64,000 bases of DNA from HK1 sp965204915 (GTDB lineage: Bacteria > Pseudomonadota > Gammaproteobacteria > HK1). Shown here piece by piece: positions 8,233 to 16,914 of this stretch; position 1 is the stretch's first letter, and every line of letters starts with the position of its first letter. The stretch is from NCBI GenBank assembly GCA_965204915.1, contig OZ242023.1:2604001-2668000 (forward strand), in the 5' to 3' direction. The notes beneath the pieces were generated by a model, which was not told the origin of the DNA, made no database searches, and saw only the letters and a list, made by a program, of their open reading frames with translations. Position numbers and translations under genes: made by a program.

Positions 8233-9237
8233 ATGACACTGGAGGAGCGGGCGGCCGGGTGGCCTCGGCAGACGCCCGCGGAAATGGATCGACGGATCGT
8301 CCGCTACGGCGAGCTCGTTCCGTGCCGTAGCGCATTCATCGACGCCCATACCCCCGGCTCCGACCGGAAGGAGAACTTCACCATCATCGGAGCCGGCGTC
8401 GCGGAGAGCGCCGGCCAGCACGTCCACATACGGGAGACGCCCGGGTTCAACGTCGGCGCCGCCGGCCAGCCGCCGGGGTGCCGGAACTCCCTGCACCTGC
8501 ACCGCACCGCCGAGGTCTTCTTCGTCCTCAAGGGCCGCTGGCGCTTCTTCTGGGGGCGCCGGGGGACCGCGGGCGAGGTCGTGCTGGAGGAAGGCGACGT
8601 CTTCGACATCCCGACCGGCATCTTCCGCGGCTTCGAGAACGTCGGCGCCGACTACGGCATGCTCATGGCGATCCTCGGCGGCGACGACGCGGGCGGGGGG
8701 GTGGTCTGGGCGCCGCAGGTGCTCGAGGAGGCGCGGGCCCACGGGCTGGTCCTGGGAGAGAACGGCAGGCTCTACGACACCGGCAAGGGCGAGGCCCTGC
8801 CGCCGGGCATCGGTCCGATGCCGCCGCTGGACGACGAGGCGCTGGCGGCGGTCCCGGAGCCCGGCCCGAACGAAGTGGTCCGCGATTTCGTCGCTCGTTA
8901 CCGGGACCTGACGGCGCTCGCCGGAGACCGGCCGTGCACCGTGATCGGCAGGGAGGGCGTCATCCGGGACCGTCCCGGCTTCGAAATCCAGCTCCTCACC
9001 CGCGGGTCCGTTCCGGACCGGGCCTCTGCGACGGATCGCCACGAGGTCCTGATGGTGATGCGCGGCCACTGGCGCCTGTCGTGGGACGGAGGCGAGAGGG
9101 TCCTGAACCCCGGGGACACCTGCGCGGTGCCGCCCGGGCTGCGGCGGCGGCTCGCTCCCTCGATGTCGGGCGAAGCGAGCCTCTACCGCGTCACCAATAC
9201 CGGCGATCCGGCCGGTCCGACGCGCGGGTGGACGTAG
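8233..9237 (+). CDS. Bicupin-domain protein
   Basis: 334 residues with two cupin barrels. The first carries the metal-type motifs NSLHLHRTAEVFFVLKGRWRF and then GDVFDIPTGIFRGFEN at about 85-140. The second repeats the pattern as DRHEVLMVMRGHWRLSWDGG and then NPGDTCAVPPGLRRR, though its metal-binding histidines are sparser. Bicupins include dioxygenases and isomerases that act on small aromatic or sugar-derived substrates. Its place between SnoaL-like genes downstream of an importer suggests a catabolic role, which is inference only. The ATG at 8233 is preceded by GGGAGTGAAG. The open frame upstream leaves the N-terminus uncertain. Confidence 0.75.
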   Translation: MTLEERAAGWPRQTPAEMDRRIVRYGELVPCRSAFIDAHTPGSDRKENFTIIGAGVAESAGQHVHIRETPGFNVGAAGQPPGCRNSLHLHRTAEVFFVLKGRWRFFWGRRGTAGEVVLEEGDVFDIPTGIFRGFENVGADYGMLMAILGGDDAGGGVVWAPQVLEEARAHGLVLGENGRLYDTGKGEALPPGIGPMPPLDDEALAAVPEPGPNEVVRDFVARYRDLTALAGDRPCTVIGREGVIRDRPGFEIQLLTRGSVPDRASATDRHEVLMVMRGHWRLSWDGGERVLNPGDTCAVPPGLRRRLAPSMSGEASLYRVTNTGDPAGPTRGWT

Positions 9238-9535
9238 CCAGGATGGCCGGGCACGCCGGCGAGCCGTCGCGCCGGCCTTGCACGCGGTCCGACGTAGCGG
9301 CGCACGAGTGGAACGTCGAGTGCAGTGTTCGGCGAACGCGCGCGCGGGTGGGCGCAGCGACGCCGGTAGCAAACCGATGAATGGATGCTGCATCGGTCCC
9401 ACGTACGGGCCGGCGTAGCAGCCGAAACCGCCGGCCGCCGGCCAGCACCGGCCGGGCGCCGGTTCGACCCCGATCCCGACGCCTTTCGGGCCGCACCGTC
9501 CCACGGGACCTTCCAGACCAACGGAAAACGTTTCG

Positions 9536-10630
9536 ATGACCACTCGATCCGCCGGGCAATCCCGAATCCTCGCCTGCAAGCGCACACTCTACCGCGCTCT
9601 GTACCACCTCGCCGATTCCGGGACCCACGACCTCCGGGAGCGGCTCGCATCGCTCTACCGCTCCGATGCCGTCTGGCGCGGCTCGCATCCGCTCAACGAC
9701 GTGTACGGCGTGGATGCGATCGACGAGGCCGTGTGGCGACCGCTCAAGCGATCCTTTCCCGACCTGGAGCGGCGCGACCTGATCCTCGCCGGAGGCCGGT
9801 ACGAGGATCGGGACATGGTGGCCGCGATGGGCCACTACTGCGGGACCTTTCGCGAGAGCTGGCTGGGGATCCCGGCGACGGGGCGGCCCGTCTACATCCG
9901 CTACGGAGAGGTGCACCACGTCGAGGACGGGAAGATCGCCCGGTCGTGGTGCCTCTGGGACGTGCTGGACGTCATCCGCCAGGCCGGCTTCTGGCCGATC
10001 GCCCCGAGCCTCGGGACCGAGGAGATGTGGCCCGGCCCGATCACCGCCGACGGCATCGTGCTGGCGGAGCAGGACCCGGAAGAATCCGCCGAGAGCATCC
10101 GCAAGATCCTCGCCATGCACGGCGCCCTCGCCGATTTCGACGACCTCGACGTACTCGACCGCACGAGCCTGCTGACGATGCCCCAGAAGCACCACTGGCA
10201 CCCGAAGATGATGTGGTACGGACCGGCCGGGATCGGCACCACGCGGGGATTGCAGGGGTTCGTGGACTTCCACCAGCTACCGTTCCGCGTCGCCTTCCCC
10301 AACCGCCAGGGCGGGGATCAGTGGAACGACCACCCCGAGCTGAAACGGCGGCTCGGGGGCGGCCACTACATCCACGTCGGCGACGGCCCCTACGCGGTGA
10401 CCGGCGGCTGGCCCTCCGTCTACGCGGTGCACAAGGGCGGCGACTTCGTCGGGGTCGGGCCGACCGGCCGCGAGGTCACCATGCGGGTGATGGACTTCTA
10501 CCTCCTCCACGAGGGCCTGATCCGGGAGAACTGGGTACCCCTCGACATGCTCGACCTCCTGATGCAGATGGACGTGGACGTGCTGGATCGGATGCGCTCG
10601 CACTTTCAACGCAGTGCGTGGAACGGTTGA
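9536..10630 (+). CDS. SnoaL/NTF2-like protein with two domains (third of three)
   Basis: 364 residues with two consecutive SnoaL-like domains. The first ends in VYIRYGEVHHVEDGKIARSW and the second in VTMRVMDFYLLHEGLIRENW, the same strand pair that defines the family in the gene at 6456. The paired Trp-Tyr motif GMxWYGPAGIGTTRG-like segment (MMWYGPAGIGTTRGLQGF) marks the ligand pocket of the second domain. Three SnoaL-like products with five domains in all, plus a bicupin and an ABC importer, suggest a dedicated pathway for one imported compound. No classic catalytic enzyme (kinase, dehydrogenase, hydrolase) accompanies them here. About 300 bases with no gene separate it from the bicupin. Confidence 0.75.
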   Translation: MTTRSAGQSRILACKRTLYRALYHLADSGTHDLRERLASLYRSDAVWRGSHPLNDVYGVDAIDEAVWRPLKRSFPDLERRDLILAGGRYEDRDMVAAMGHYCGTFRESWLGIPATGRPVYIRYGEVHHVEDGKIARSWCLWDVLDVIRQAGFWPIAPSLGTEEMWPGPITADGIVLAEQDPEESAESIRKILAMHGALADFDDLDVLDRTSLLTMPQKHHWHPKMMWYGPAGIGTTRGLQGFVDFHQLPFRVAFPNRQGGDQWNDHPELKRRLGGGHYIHVGDGPYAVTGGWPSVYAVHKGGDFVGVGPTGREVTMRVMDFYLLHEGLIRENWVPLDMLDLLMQMDVDVLDRMRSHFQRSAWNG

Positions 10631-10862
10631 TGCGGCGGGGCCCGCACGCCTCGCCCGTCGCGCATCGCCTCCCCCCTTGCGGCCGCAGGGCGCCGGCGGG
10701 CACGGCGAACCGGGGCTCACCGAACGCGGTGACCGGCTTCGTTCCGTACAGGCATTTCGAGGCTCGGGCCCGGAGGGTTCGGGCCTCTACTTGCTCACCC
10801 TTCCCACGGTCCGACCGGTCCCCCGCCTTGTCGCTCAACCCTCCCGCATCACGGAAGAGGAC

Positions 10863-11843
10863 ATGCGCCCGCTCGATGTATCGAGTCGTCGAACCGCACC
10901 CGTGACGGTATGCATGGGCCGCCCGGCGCAACGCGCGCTCATGGCCGGACACGGCTCGGTGCTCGCCTCGTTTCCATCCGCGCTGTATCTCGAAAGCGCG
11001 GCGGGGATCGCCTGCCTGGTGTCGCCGCCGACGCCCCGCGGCCCCCTCAACGTGGTTCTGCGCGATTTCAAGCCTGGGGCACCGGTACGGTCCGGAGCGG
11101 CTTGGCGAGCCGACGGGGCCACCCTCGCGATCGACGGGCTCGGCGCGTTCCCGATCCCGGCTCATGACGAGTGGTCTCCCCCGCGTCCTCCCTCCCTCCG
11201 CCCGGCCACCCTCCTCGCCGGACTCGCTTCGATGCGGGCCGCACTCGCGGCGCGCGTACCGCGCGGCGAAGTGCTCGCCCACGTCTTCCGCCTGCTCCCC
11301 GAACCCTCGGGGGCCCGGGCGCCCCGGACCGCATCCCGGACCGGGCCTATCGACGCGCACTTCGCGCGGGCGGTGCCGGCCCTCTCGCGGTGGCTCGAGG
11401 ACGCGCTGGCCGGTCGAGACGCATCGGCCCCCGGGCCGGTGGCCGACCTTCTCGGCGCGGGACACGGCCTCACCCCATCCGGTGACGACTGCATCGTCGG
11501 GGTCCTCGTCGCGCTGCACGCGCTCGGGGAGCGCGGGGTCGCGGCATCGACGGCGGATGCGGTCGCCCGGCACGCACCGCAACGCACCAGCCGCCTGAGC
11601 GCCGCCCATCTCGACGCGGCCTGCGCCGGGGAGGCGATCGAGCCGGTGCACGCGGCCATCGAGGCGATCGCCGGCAACGCATCCCCCGGACCCGTCCTCG
11701 ATGCGCTCGAGAAGTACGGACACGACTCCGGGTTCGACGCGCTCGCCGGGGTCCTGGTTGCGGCGAGCGCGATCGCGCACGATCGTGCGCGCACGATCGC
11801 GCATCCGCCTCGAACGTCCGCCGGCGCCGCCGGGACGGGATAG
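10863..11843 (+). CDS. DUF2877 / AllH-like protein
   Basis: 326 residues. The signature is LLGAGHGLTPSGDDCIVG at about 200-217, the conserved glycine-rich DUF2877 motif. Relatives include AllH, a subunit linked to oxamate carbamoyltransferase in allantoin breakdown, but many members lie in unrelated contexts and the role here is not fixed. The start ATG at 10863 is chosen because GGAAGAGG precedes it at good spacing; an upstream extension of 83 codons is Arg/Pro-rich and not homologous. The gamma-glutamyltransferase-family gene follows after 31 bases, so the two are probably co-transcribed. Confidence 0.75.
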   Translation: MRPLDVSSRRTAPVTVCMGRPAQRALMAGHGSVLASFPSALYLESAAGIACLVSPPTPRGPLNVVLRDFKPGAPVRSGAAWRADGATLAIDGLGAFPIPAHDEWSPPRPPSLRPATLLAGLASMRAALAARVPRGEVLAHVFRLLPEPSGARAPRTASRTGPIDAHFARAVPALSRWLEDALAGRDASAPGPVADLLGAGHGLTPSGDDCIVGVLVALHALGERGVAASTADAVARHAPQRTSRLSAAHLDAACAGEAIEPVHAAIEAIAGNASPGPVLDALEKYGHDSGFDALAGVLVAASAIAHDRARTIAHPPRTSAGAAGTG

Positions 11844-11874
11844 ACTGTCCGGCAAATACCCCGGTCCATCGGAC

Positions 11875-13458
11875 ATGAGCCACACCGCCACCAGGGGCAT
11901 GGTCGTCGCCCCCCACCACCTTGCCGCCCAGACCGGGCTCCAGGTACTGCGCGAGGGCGGCAACGCCATCGAGGCGATGGTGGCCGCCGCCGCCACCGTC
12001 GCCGTCGTCTACCCCCACATGAACGCCATCGGGGGGGACGGGTTCTGGATCGTCCGCACCCCGGGGGCGGAGCCGGTCGCGATCGATGCGTGCGGCGGGG
12101 CCGCGGCGCGGGCGACCCCCGAGTGGTACCGCTCCCGCGGGCTCGACGCCATCCCGGCCCGGGGGCCGCTGGCCGCGAACACCGTGGCGGGCACGGTGTC
12201 GGGATGGGAGGCGGCGCTCGCGATCGGCAAGCGCTGGGGCGGCGCGCATTCGCTCGATCGGCTGCTGGCCGACGCCATCCACTACGCCGAGCACGGCGCA
12301 CCGGTCACCGCCAGCCAGCACGCCAACACCCTCCGCAAGCGCGCGGAGCTGGAGGCCGTTCCGGGGTTCGCGGAGCAGTTCCTTCCCGGGGGCACGGTTC
12401 CCGCCACGGGCGACCGCTTCGTGAACGAACGCCTCGGACGGACGCTGCGCCTGCTGGCGCGGGACGGACTCGATTCCTTCTACCGCGGGCCGCTGGCGGG
12501 CACGATCGCCGCGGATCTGGCGCGGGCCGGCAGCCCGGTTCGGGCCGGGGATCTGGAGCGCCACCGCGCGCAGGTGAAGGCGCCCCTCCGGCTCGCGCTC
12601 CGCCCCGGCGCCGCGTACAACTTCCCGCCCCCCACCCAGGGTCTGGCGTCGCTCATGATCCTCGGCATCTTCGAGCGCCTCGGCGTCACCGAGGCGGAAG
12701 GGTTCGCGCATCTGCACGGACTGGTCGAGGCGACGAAGCTGGCGTTCATGGTGCGGGACCGGGAGATCACCGATCCGGCGTACATGCGCAATCCGCCGGA
12801 GCGGTTTCTCGCTCCGGACGCGCTGGACGCGGCGGCGGCGGCGATCGATCCGGCCTGCGCGATGGAATGGCCGCGGCCCCCGAGCGCCGGCGACACGGTG
12901 TGGATGGGCGCCGTCGACGGCGAGGGCCGGGCGGTGAGCTTCATCCAGAGCGTGTACTGGGAGTTCGGCTCCGGCGTGGTGCTGGAGGAGACCGGCATCC
13001 AGTGGCAGAACCGCGGGTCGAGCTTCAGGCTCGAAGACGGCGCCCTCAACGTCGTCGCGCCGGGCCGCAAGCCCTTCCACACCCTGAACCCGGCCCTGTT
13101 CCTGTTCGACGACGGCCGCACGATGCCCTACGGCACCATGGGCGGCGAAGGGCAGCCCCAGACCCAGGCCGCGGTGCTGACCCGCTACGGATACTTCGGC
13201 CGGGATCTCCAGGAGGCAGTCAGCGCCCCGCGCTGGCTGCTCGGCCGCACCTGGGGCGAGGAGAGCACGACCCTCAAGCTGGAGTCGCGCTTCGACCCCG
13301 GGATCGCCACCGCCCTGGGACTCTGCGGGCACGAAGTCGAGACGGTGGGCCGGTTCGAGGAGATGATGGGCCACGCGGGCGCGCTGGTGCACCATCCGCA
13401 GGGGGTGATCGAAGGCGCCGCGGATCCGCGCGGCGACGGGGCCGCGGCGGGGTTCTGA
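11875..13458 (+). CDS. Gamma-glutamyltransferase-family Ntn hydrolase
   Basis: 527 residues. The family makes a precursor that cleaves itself before a nucleophilic Thr. Here the Thr at residue 341 lies in GDTVWMGAVDGEG, aligning with the TTHxSVVD motif of classical enzymes but with Trp in place of the usual His. The oxyanion/glycine motif MGGEGQPQTQ matches the YwrD-like subgroup rather than glutathione-specific enzymes. No signal peptide is seen, so a cytoplasmic location is likely, unlike classical periplasmic GGT. It probably hydrolyses or transfers gamma-glutamyl or other acyl amides; the substrate is unknown. It follows the DUF2877 gene by 31 bases. Confidence 0.85.
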   Translation: MSHTATRGMVVAPHHLAAQTGLQVLREGGNAIEAMVAAAATVAVVYPHMNAIGGDGFWIVRTPGAEPVAIDACGGAAARATPEWYRSRGLDAIPARGPLAANTVAGTVSGWEAALAIGKRWGGAHSLDRLLADAIHYAEHGAPVTASQHANTLRKRAELEAVPGFAEQFLPGGTVPATGDRFVNERLGRTLRLLARDGLDSFYRGPLAGTIAADLARAGSPVRAGDLERHRAQVKAPLRLALRPGAAYNFPPPTQGLASLMILGIFERLGVTEAEGFAHLHGLVEATKLAFMVRDREITDPAYMRNPPERFLAPDALDAAAAAIDPACAMEWPRPPSAGDTVWMGAVDGEGRAVSFIQSVYWEFGSGVVLEETGIQWQNRGSSFRLEDGALNVVAPGRKPFHTLNPALFLFDDGRTMPYGTMGGEGQPQTQAAVLTRYGYFGRDLQEAVSAPRWLLGRTWGEESTTLKLESRFDPGIATALGLCGHEVETVGRFEEMMGHAGALVHHPQGVIEGAADPRGDGAAAGF

Positions 13459-13688
13459 GCGCCGGCTCCGGGCCACCGCGCGGGACGTTTCGACCCGTCC
13501 GGGCCGCCCCCGCGCAACGGAGCGCCGAACCTCCCGTCCCTCGGAGACCCGGGCATCCACGCAACCCCCGGAGCTTCCCCTGACCGCACGACGGAGCGGC
13601 CGGCATCGGTGGCGGGCCGGGGCGGTCGGCCCGGAACCATGTCCGGGACCACCTTCGCGATCACGGAATCGATGGAGATGCCGGCCCG

Positions 13689-14558
13689 ATGACGCCAATC
13701 CGCCATCCGCATACCGGTGCGCTGTTCCTCGTGATGTCCAACGGGCTGACCGCCACCGTGGATGCGGCGGCGAAGTACATGAGCCCGAGCCTGCACGGCG
13801 TGCAGGTCGTGTGGGGGTACTCGTTCGCCATTGCGGTGCTCGTGCTCGGGTACGCGGCGGTCCGGCCGGAGCCGCTTCGCGCCGCGTTCGCCACGCGGCG
13901 TCCCCTGCTGCAATTCGGCCGCGGCGCGCTGCTGTTCGCCACCATCTCCATGCTGTTCGTGGCGCTCGCCTACATGCCGCTCGCCGACGTGATCGCCATC
14001 TCGTTCGCCGCACCGCTGTTCATCACCTTGCTGGCGGCGCCCCTGCTCTCGGAACGGGTCGGGGCGCATCGTATCGGGGCGGTGGTGGCCGGGCTCGCCG
14101 GGGTCGCGATCGTGATGCGGCCCGGTCCCGGCGTGTTCGACTGGGCGGCCTTGCTCGCCCTCGCGAGCGCGCTCTTCTTCGCACTCTTCCAGCTCGCGAC
14201 CCGCGTGCTCGCCGCCACCGAGTCGCCGTTCACCACGCTGCTCTACACCGGCATCGGCGCCCTCGTGTGCAGCAGCCTCGCGGTTCCCTTCTTCTGGACG
14301 CCGGTATCGGCCTTCGAGATCGCGATCTTCGCGGTCATCGGCGGCCTCGGCGTCGGCGCCCACGTGTGCATGATCCGGGCCTACGCGTTCACCCAGGCGT
14401 CGTTCCTCGCTCCGTTCAACTACGCGAAGCTGCTGTGGGCGGTGGCGCTGGGGTACCTGGTGTTCGGGGACGTGCCGCGGCTTCACGTGGCCGTGGGGGC
14501 CGCGGTCATCGTCGCGAGCGGGCTCTACATGCTGTACCGGGAGCGCGAGCGGGCCTGA
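13689..14558 (+). CDS. DMT-superfamily (EamA) transporter
   Basis: 289 residues with about ten transmembrane helices in two five-helix EamA repeats. The repeat ends are visible as LAYMPLADVIAISFAAPLF in the first half and QASFLAPFNYAKLLWAVALG in the second, where the proline-containing motif of DMT exporters lies. Such proteins export amino acids, nucleobases or other metabolites, often by exchange; substrate not deducible. It stands alone between a GGT-family gene and the DNA methyltransferase, with about 200 bases on either side. An ATG at 13689 follows GGAGATGCCGGCCCG. Confidence 0.82.
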   Translation: MTPIRHPHTGALFLVMSNGLTATVDAAAKYMSPSLHGVQVVWGYSFAIAVLVLGYAAVRPEPLRAAFATRRPLLQFGRGALLFATISMLFVALAYMPLADVIAISFAAPLFITLLAAPLLSERVGAHRIGAVVAGLAGVAIVMRPGPGVFDWAALLALASALFFALFQLATRVLAATESPFTTLLYTGIGALVCSSLAVPFFWTPVSAFEIAIFAVIGGLGVGAHVCMIRAYAFTQASFLAPFNYAKLLWAVALGYLVFGDVPRLHVAVGAAVIVASGLYMLYRERERA

Positions 14559-14758
14559 ACGAAGTGGATGCGGCCGTTCGGGACGCCGTGCCGTATCGTG
14601 CCGCGGCATGGCCCCGACCTTGCAGGCCGGCGTCCTTCGAGTACGCGCGCGTCGTTCAGTGCGCGTCGTTCAGCTTGAATCGCCGGACCGGGCGGCGTAC
14701 CGTGCCTGGACCCTTCACCGCGCCCGGGCGCCGGACAGCGAATGTAGAGGCACGCCGG

Positions 14759-15661
14759 ATGATGCAGCCGTTCCTGACCACCTCCCATGGAGTCCTCTAC
14801 GATGCCGACTGCCTCCGGGTGCTCGAACGCATGAAGTCGGAGGTCATCGACACCGTCTTCGCCGATCCTCCGTTCAACATCGGCAAGGACTACAAGAACG
14901 GCTACAACGACGCAACTGCACGGACCGAATACCTGTCCTGGTGCCGCCGGTGGATCCTCGAGTGCTGCCGTATCCTGAAACCGGGCGGAGCGTTCTTTCT
15001 CTACGCCACGCCGGAGCTTGCAGTGCAATTCGCTCCGATCATGGGAGAGCGGCTCGACTTCAGGCACTGGATTGCGCTGACCATGAAAGGCACTTGGCCA
15101 CGCGGGAAGAAGCTCTATCCGGCGCACTATGCCCTTCTCTACCATACCCGCGGCACGCCTCGCGTATTCAACAAGCTCCGCTTGCCGATCGAGACCTGCC
15201 GGCACTGCGGCGGTGAAATCCGGGACTATGGAGGCCATCGAGACAAGATGAACTCCGCGGGGGTGAATCTGACGGATTTCTGGACGGACACCTCTCCCAA
15301 TCGCCACGCGAAATTCAAGGTCCGGCCGGGCGTGAACGAATTGAAGCCGGTGATACCCGAACGGGCCATCCTGATTTCGACCCGTCCGGGAGACCTCGTC
15401 TTCGATCCTTTCGGAGGCGGAGGCTCCACCTACCAGGCAGCGGAAAGACTGCACCGCCACTGGATAGGCGCCGAGCTCCACGACTCGGCGCATATCCGCA
15501 AACGCATGGAAGAGGTCCATCCGTTCCTTTCCCGGCAGGCGCCGTGTTTCGATTTCGAGGAGCTGTTCATCCACGAAGACAAGCCGGATCGGCTTCTACG
15601 GAAGATCGAGGGAGAAAGCGTGCAGGCTCGGACTGTCGCATATACCCGATTGTTGCACTAA
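14759..15661 (+). CDS. Site-specific DNA methyltransferase, orphan, beta-class order
   Basis: 300 residues. The catalytic motif IV is DPPFNIGKDY at about 36-45, and the AdoMet-binding motif I follows at the C-terminal side as FDPFGGGGSTYQAAE at about 216-230. Catalytic-before-binding order defines beta-class N6-adenine or N4-cytosine enzymes. A CRHCGG pair in the middle lies in the probable target-recognition region. No restriction endonuclease gene is adjacent, so it may be an orphan epigenetic enzyme or the survivor of a lost restriction system. AGAGG precedes tandem ATGs at 14759 and 14762. Codon use is less GC-rich than in the neighbouring EamA gene, consistent with acquisition by transfer. 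Confidence 0.85.
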   Translation: MMQPFLTTSHGVLYDADCLRVLERMKSEVIDTVFADPPFNIGKDYKNGYNDATARTEYLSWCRRWILECCRILKPGGAFFLYATPELAVQFAPIMGERLDFRHWIALTMKGTWPRGKKLYPAHYALLYHTRGTPRVFNKLRLPIETCRHCGGEIRDYGGHRDKMNSAGVNLTDFWTDTSPNRHAKFKVRPGVNELKPVIPERAILISTRPGDLVFDPFGGGGSTYQAAERLHRHWIGAELHDSAHIRKRMEEVHPFLSRQAPCFDFEELFIHEDKPDRLLRKIEGESVQARTVAYTRLLH

Positions 15662-15842
15662 ATCAAAGGTTGCACTCAATCAAAGCCTGTCATTTCCTCG
15701 GTCGAACCGGGGGCAGGCTTCGCGACAATCCGTCGTTCCCCCGCTTGCACCCGCGGGGGCAGGCTCCGCGAAAGCGGAAACCCACTTCGATACAGTCTTT
15801 CGTCGATGTCCGCATATCCGGACCCGGACGGGGAGATACCGC
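15662..15842. repeat. Intergenic dispersed-repeat stretch
   Basis: Directly after the methyltransferase stop there is a short direct repeat (AAATCAAAGGTTGCACT, then CAATCAAAG). It is followed by GTCGAACCGGGGGCAGGCT and by a related GGGGGCAGGCTCCGCGAAAG, degenerate relatives of the dispersed palindromic repeats seen at 33.4 and 43.7 kb. No gene is recognised. Confidence 0.5.
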
Positions 15843-16709
15843 ATGAGCCACCTCGACACCGAACCGCTGAACGCCGCGCTCGGCGCCCGGATCACCGGCC
15901 TGGACCTGACGGCGGAGCTGTCCGATGAAGACGTGGAGGCGGTCCGGGAGGCGATCGACACGTACTCCTTCCTCTGCTTTCCCGACCAGCCGATGACCGA
16001 CGAGGCCCATCTCGCGTTCACCCGCCGGCTGGGCGAGCCGGAGGCGGAGCACGTCACCCTCGGCAAGACCGGACAGGTGGTCTGGTTCGGCACCGTCGGC
16101 AACGTCGACGACGACGGCAGCAAGCAGGACAGTGCGCACGCCCGCACCCGCTACCAGCGCGGCAACGAGATGTGGCATTCCGATTCCTCCTTCCGGCAGG
16201 TGCCCTCCTTCGTCTCCATCACCCACGCCTACGAGGTGCCGGGGGAAGGCGGCGGGACCTGCTTCGCGAGTATGCGCAATGCCTACGCCAAGCTGCCGGC
16301 GGAGATGCAGGCGACGATCGATCCGCTGCATGCGATCCACGACTACGTCTTCTCCCGCAGCCAGGTCGCGCCGGTGGACCCCGCCCACGCCGCCTCCCTG
16401 CCGCCTGTCGAGCACAAGCTGGTGCGGACGAACCCGAGGAACGGCCTGAAGAGCTATTACGTCGGCTCTCATGCCCGCTCCATCGTCGGCTGGTCCGGGA
16501 TCGAGAGCCGCAGGCTCCTCGACGATCTGCTCCGGCGCGCGACCGCGCCCGAGGACGTCTACACGCACCAGTGGAGGGCCGGCGACACGGTGATCTGGGA
16601 CAACCGCTGCCTGCTGCATCGCGGGGCGGGCTACGACGCCGACCGCTGGCGCCGCCGGATGCGCCAGACCCGTGTGGCCGGGGCCGGCCCGACCCTCGAG
16701 GAGCCATGA
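15843..16709 (+). CDS. TauD/TfdA-family Fe(II)/2-oxoglutarate dioxygenase
   Basis: 288 residues. The metal-binding facial triad is visible: His112 and Asp114 in EMWHSDSSF, and the distal His259 in CLLHRGAGYD. The Arg that holds 2-oxoglutarate follows in RRRMRQTRVAG. These cytoplasmic enzymes hydroxylate substrates such as taurine, alkylsulfates or aryloxyacetates, coupled to decarboxylation of 2-oxoglutarate; substrate unassigned. A second member with the same motifs is at 28370-29305. The ATG at 15843 follows a GGGGAGATACCGC segment with GGGGAG as ribosome binding site. It is directly upstream of prmC but unrelated in function. Confidence 0.87.
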   Translation: MSHLDTEPLNAALGARITGLDLTAELSDEDVEAVREAIDTYSFLCFPDQPMTDEAHLAFTRRLGEPEAEHVTLGKTGQVVWFGTVGNVDDDGSKQDSAHARTRYQRGNEMWHSDSSFRQVPSFVSITHAYEVPGEGGGTCFASMRNAYAKLPAEMQATIDPLHAIHDYVFSRSQVAPVDPAHAASLPPVEHKLVRTNPRNGLKSYYVGSHARSIVGWSGIESRRLLDDLLRRATAPEDVYTHQWRAGDTVIWDNRCLLHRGAGYDADRWRRRMRQTRVAGAGPTLEEP

Positions 16710-16914
16710 GGGCGGCGCCGACCGCCGGCAACCGGGTCCCCACCGTCGCCCGCACGCCATCCCGGATACACGGAGCCACGAGGATGGCGCCGGCCGCCTG
16801 CGATCGGGTCACTGCCCTCGCCCAGACGCTTCCCGGGCATCCGGAGCCATGAGGATGGCGCAAGCCGCCGTCGGTCGGGCTCCCACCGTCGGCCAGGCGC
16901 TCGCCCGGGCGCGC
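16701..16914. repeat. Imperfect tandem triplication of the prmC 5' region
   Basis: A segment that begins GAGCCATGAGG and includes the prmC start occurs three times, starting at 16701, 16773 and 16844 (spacing 72 and 71 bases). Each copy carries a version of GAGCC[A/C][T/C]GAGG[A/G]TGGCGC and a downstream CCCACCGTCG-like stretch. Copies 1 and 2 have diverged and are out of frame; only copy 3 joins the PrmC coding sequence. It looks like repeated slippage duplication at the gene start. Confidence 0.7.
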
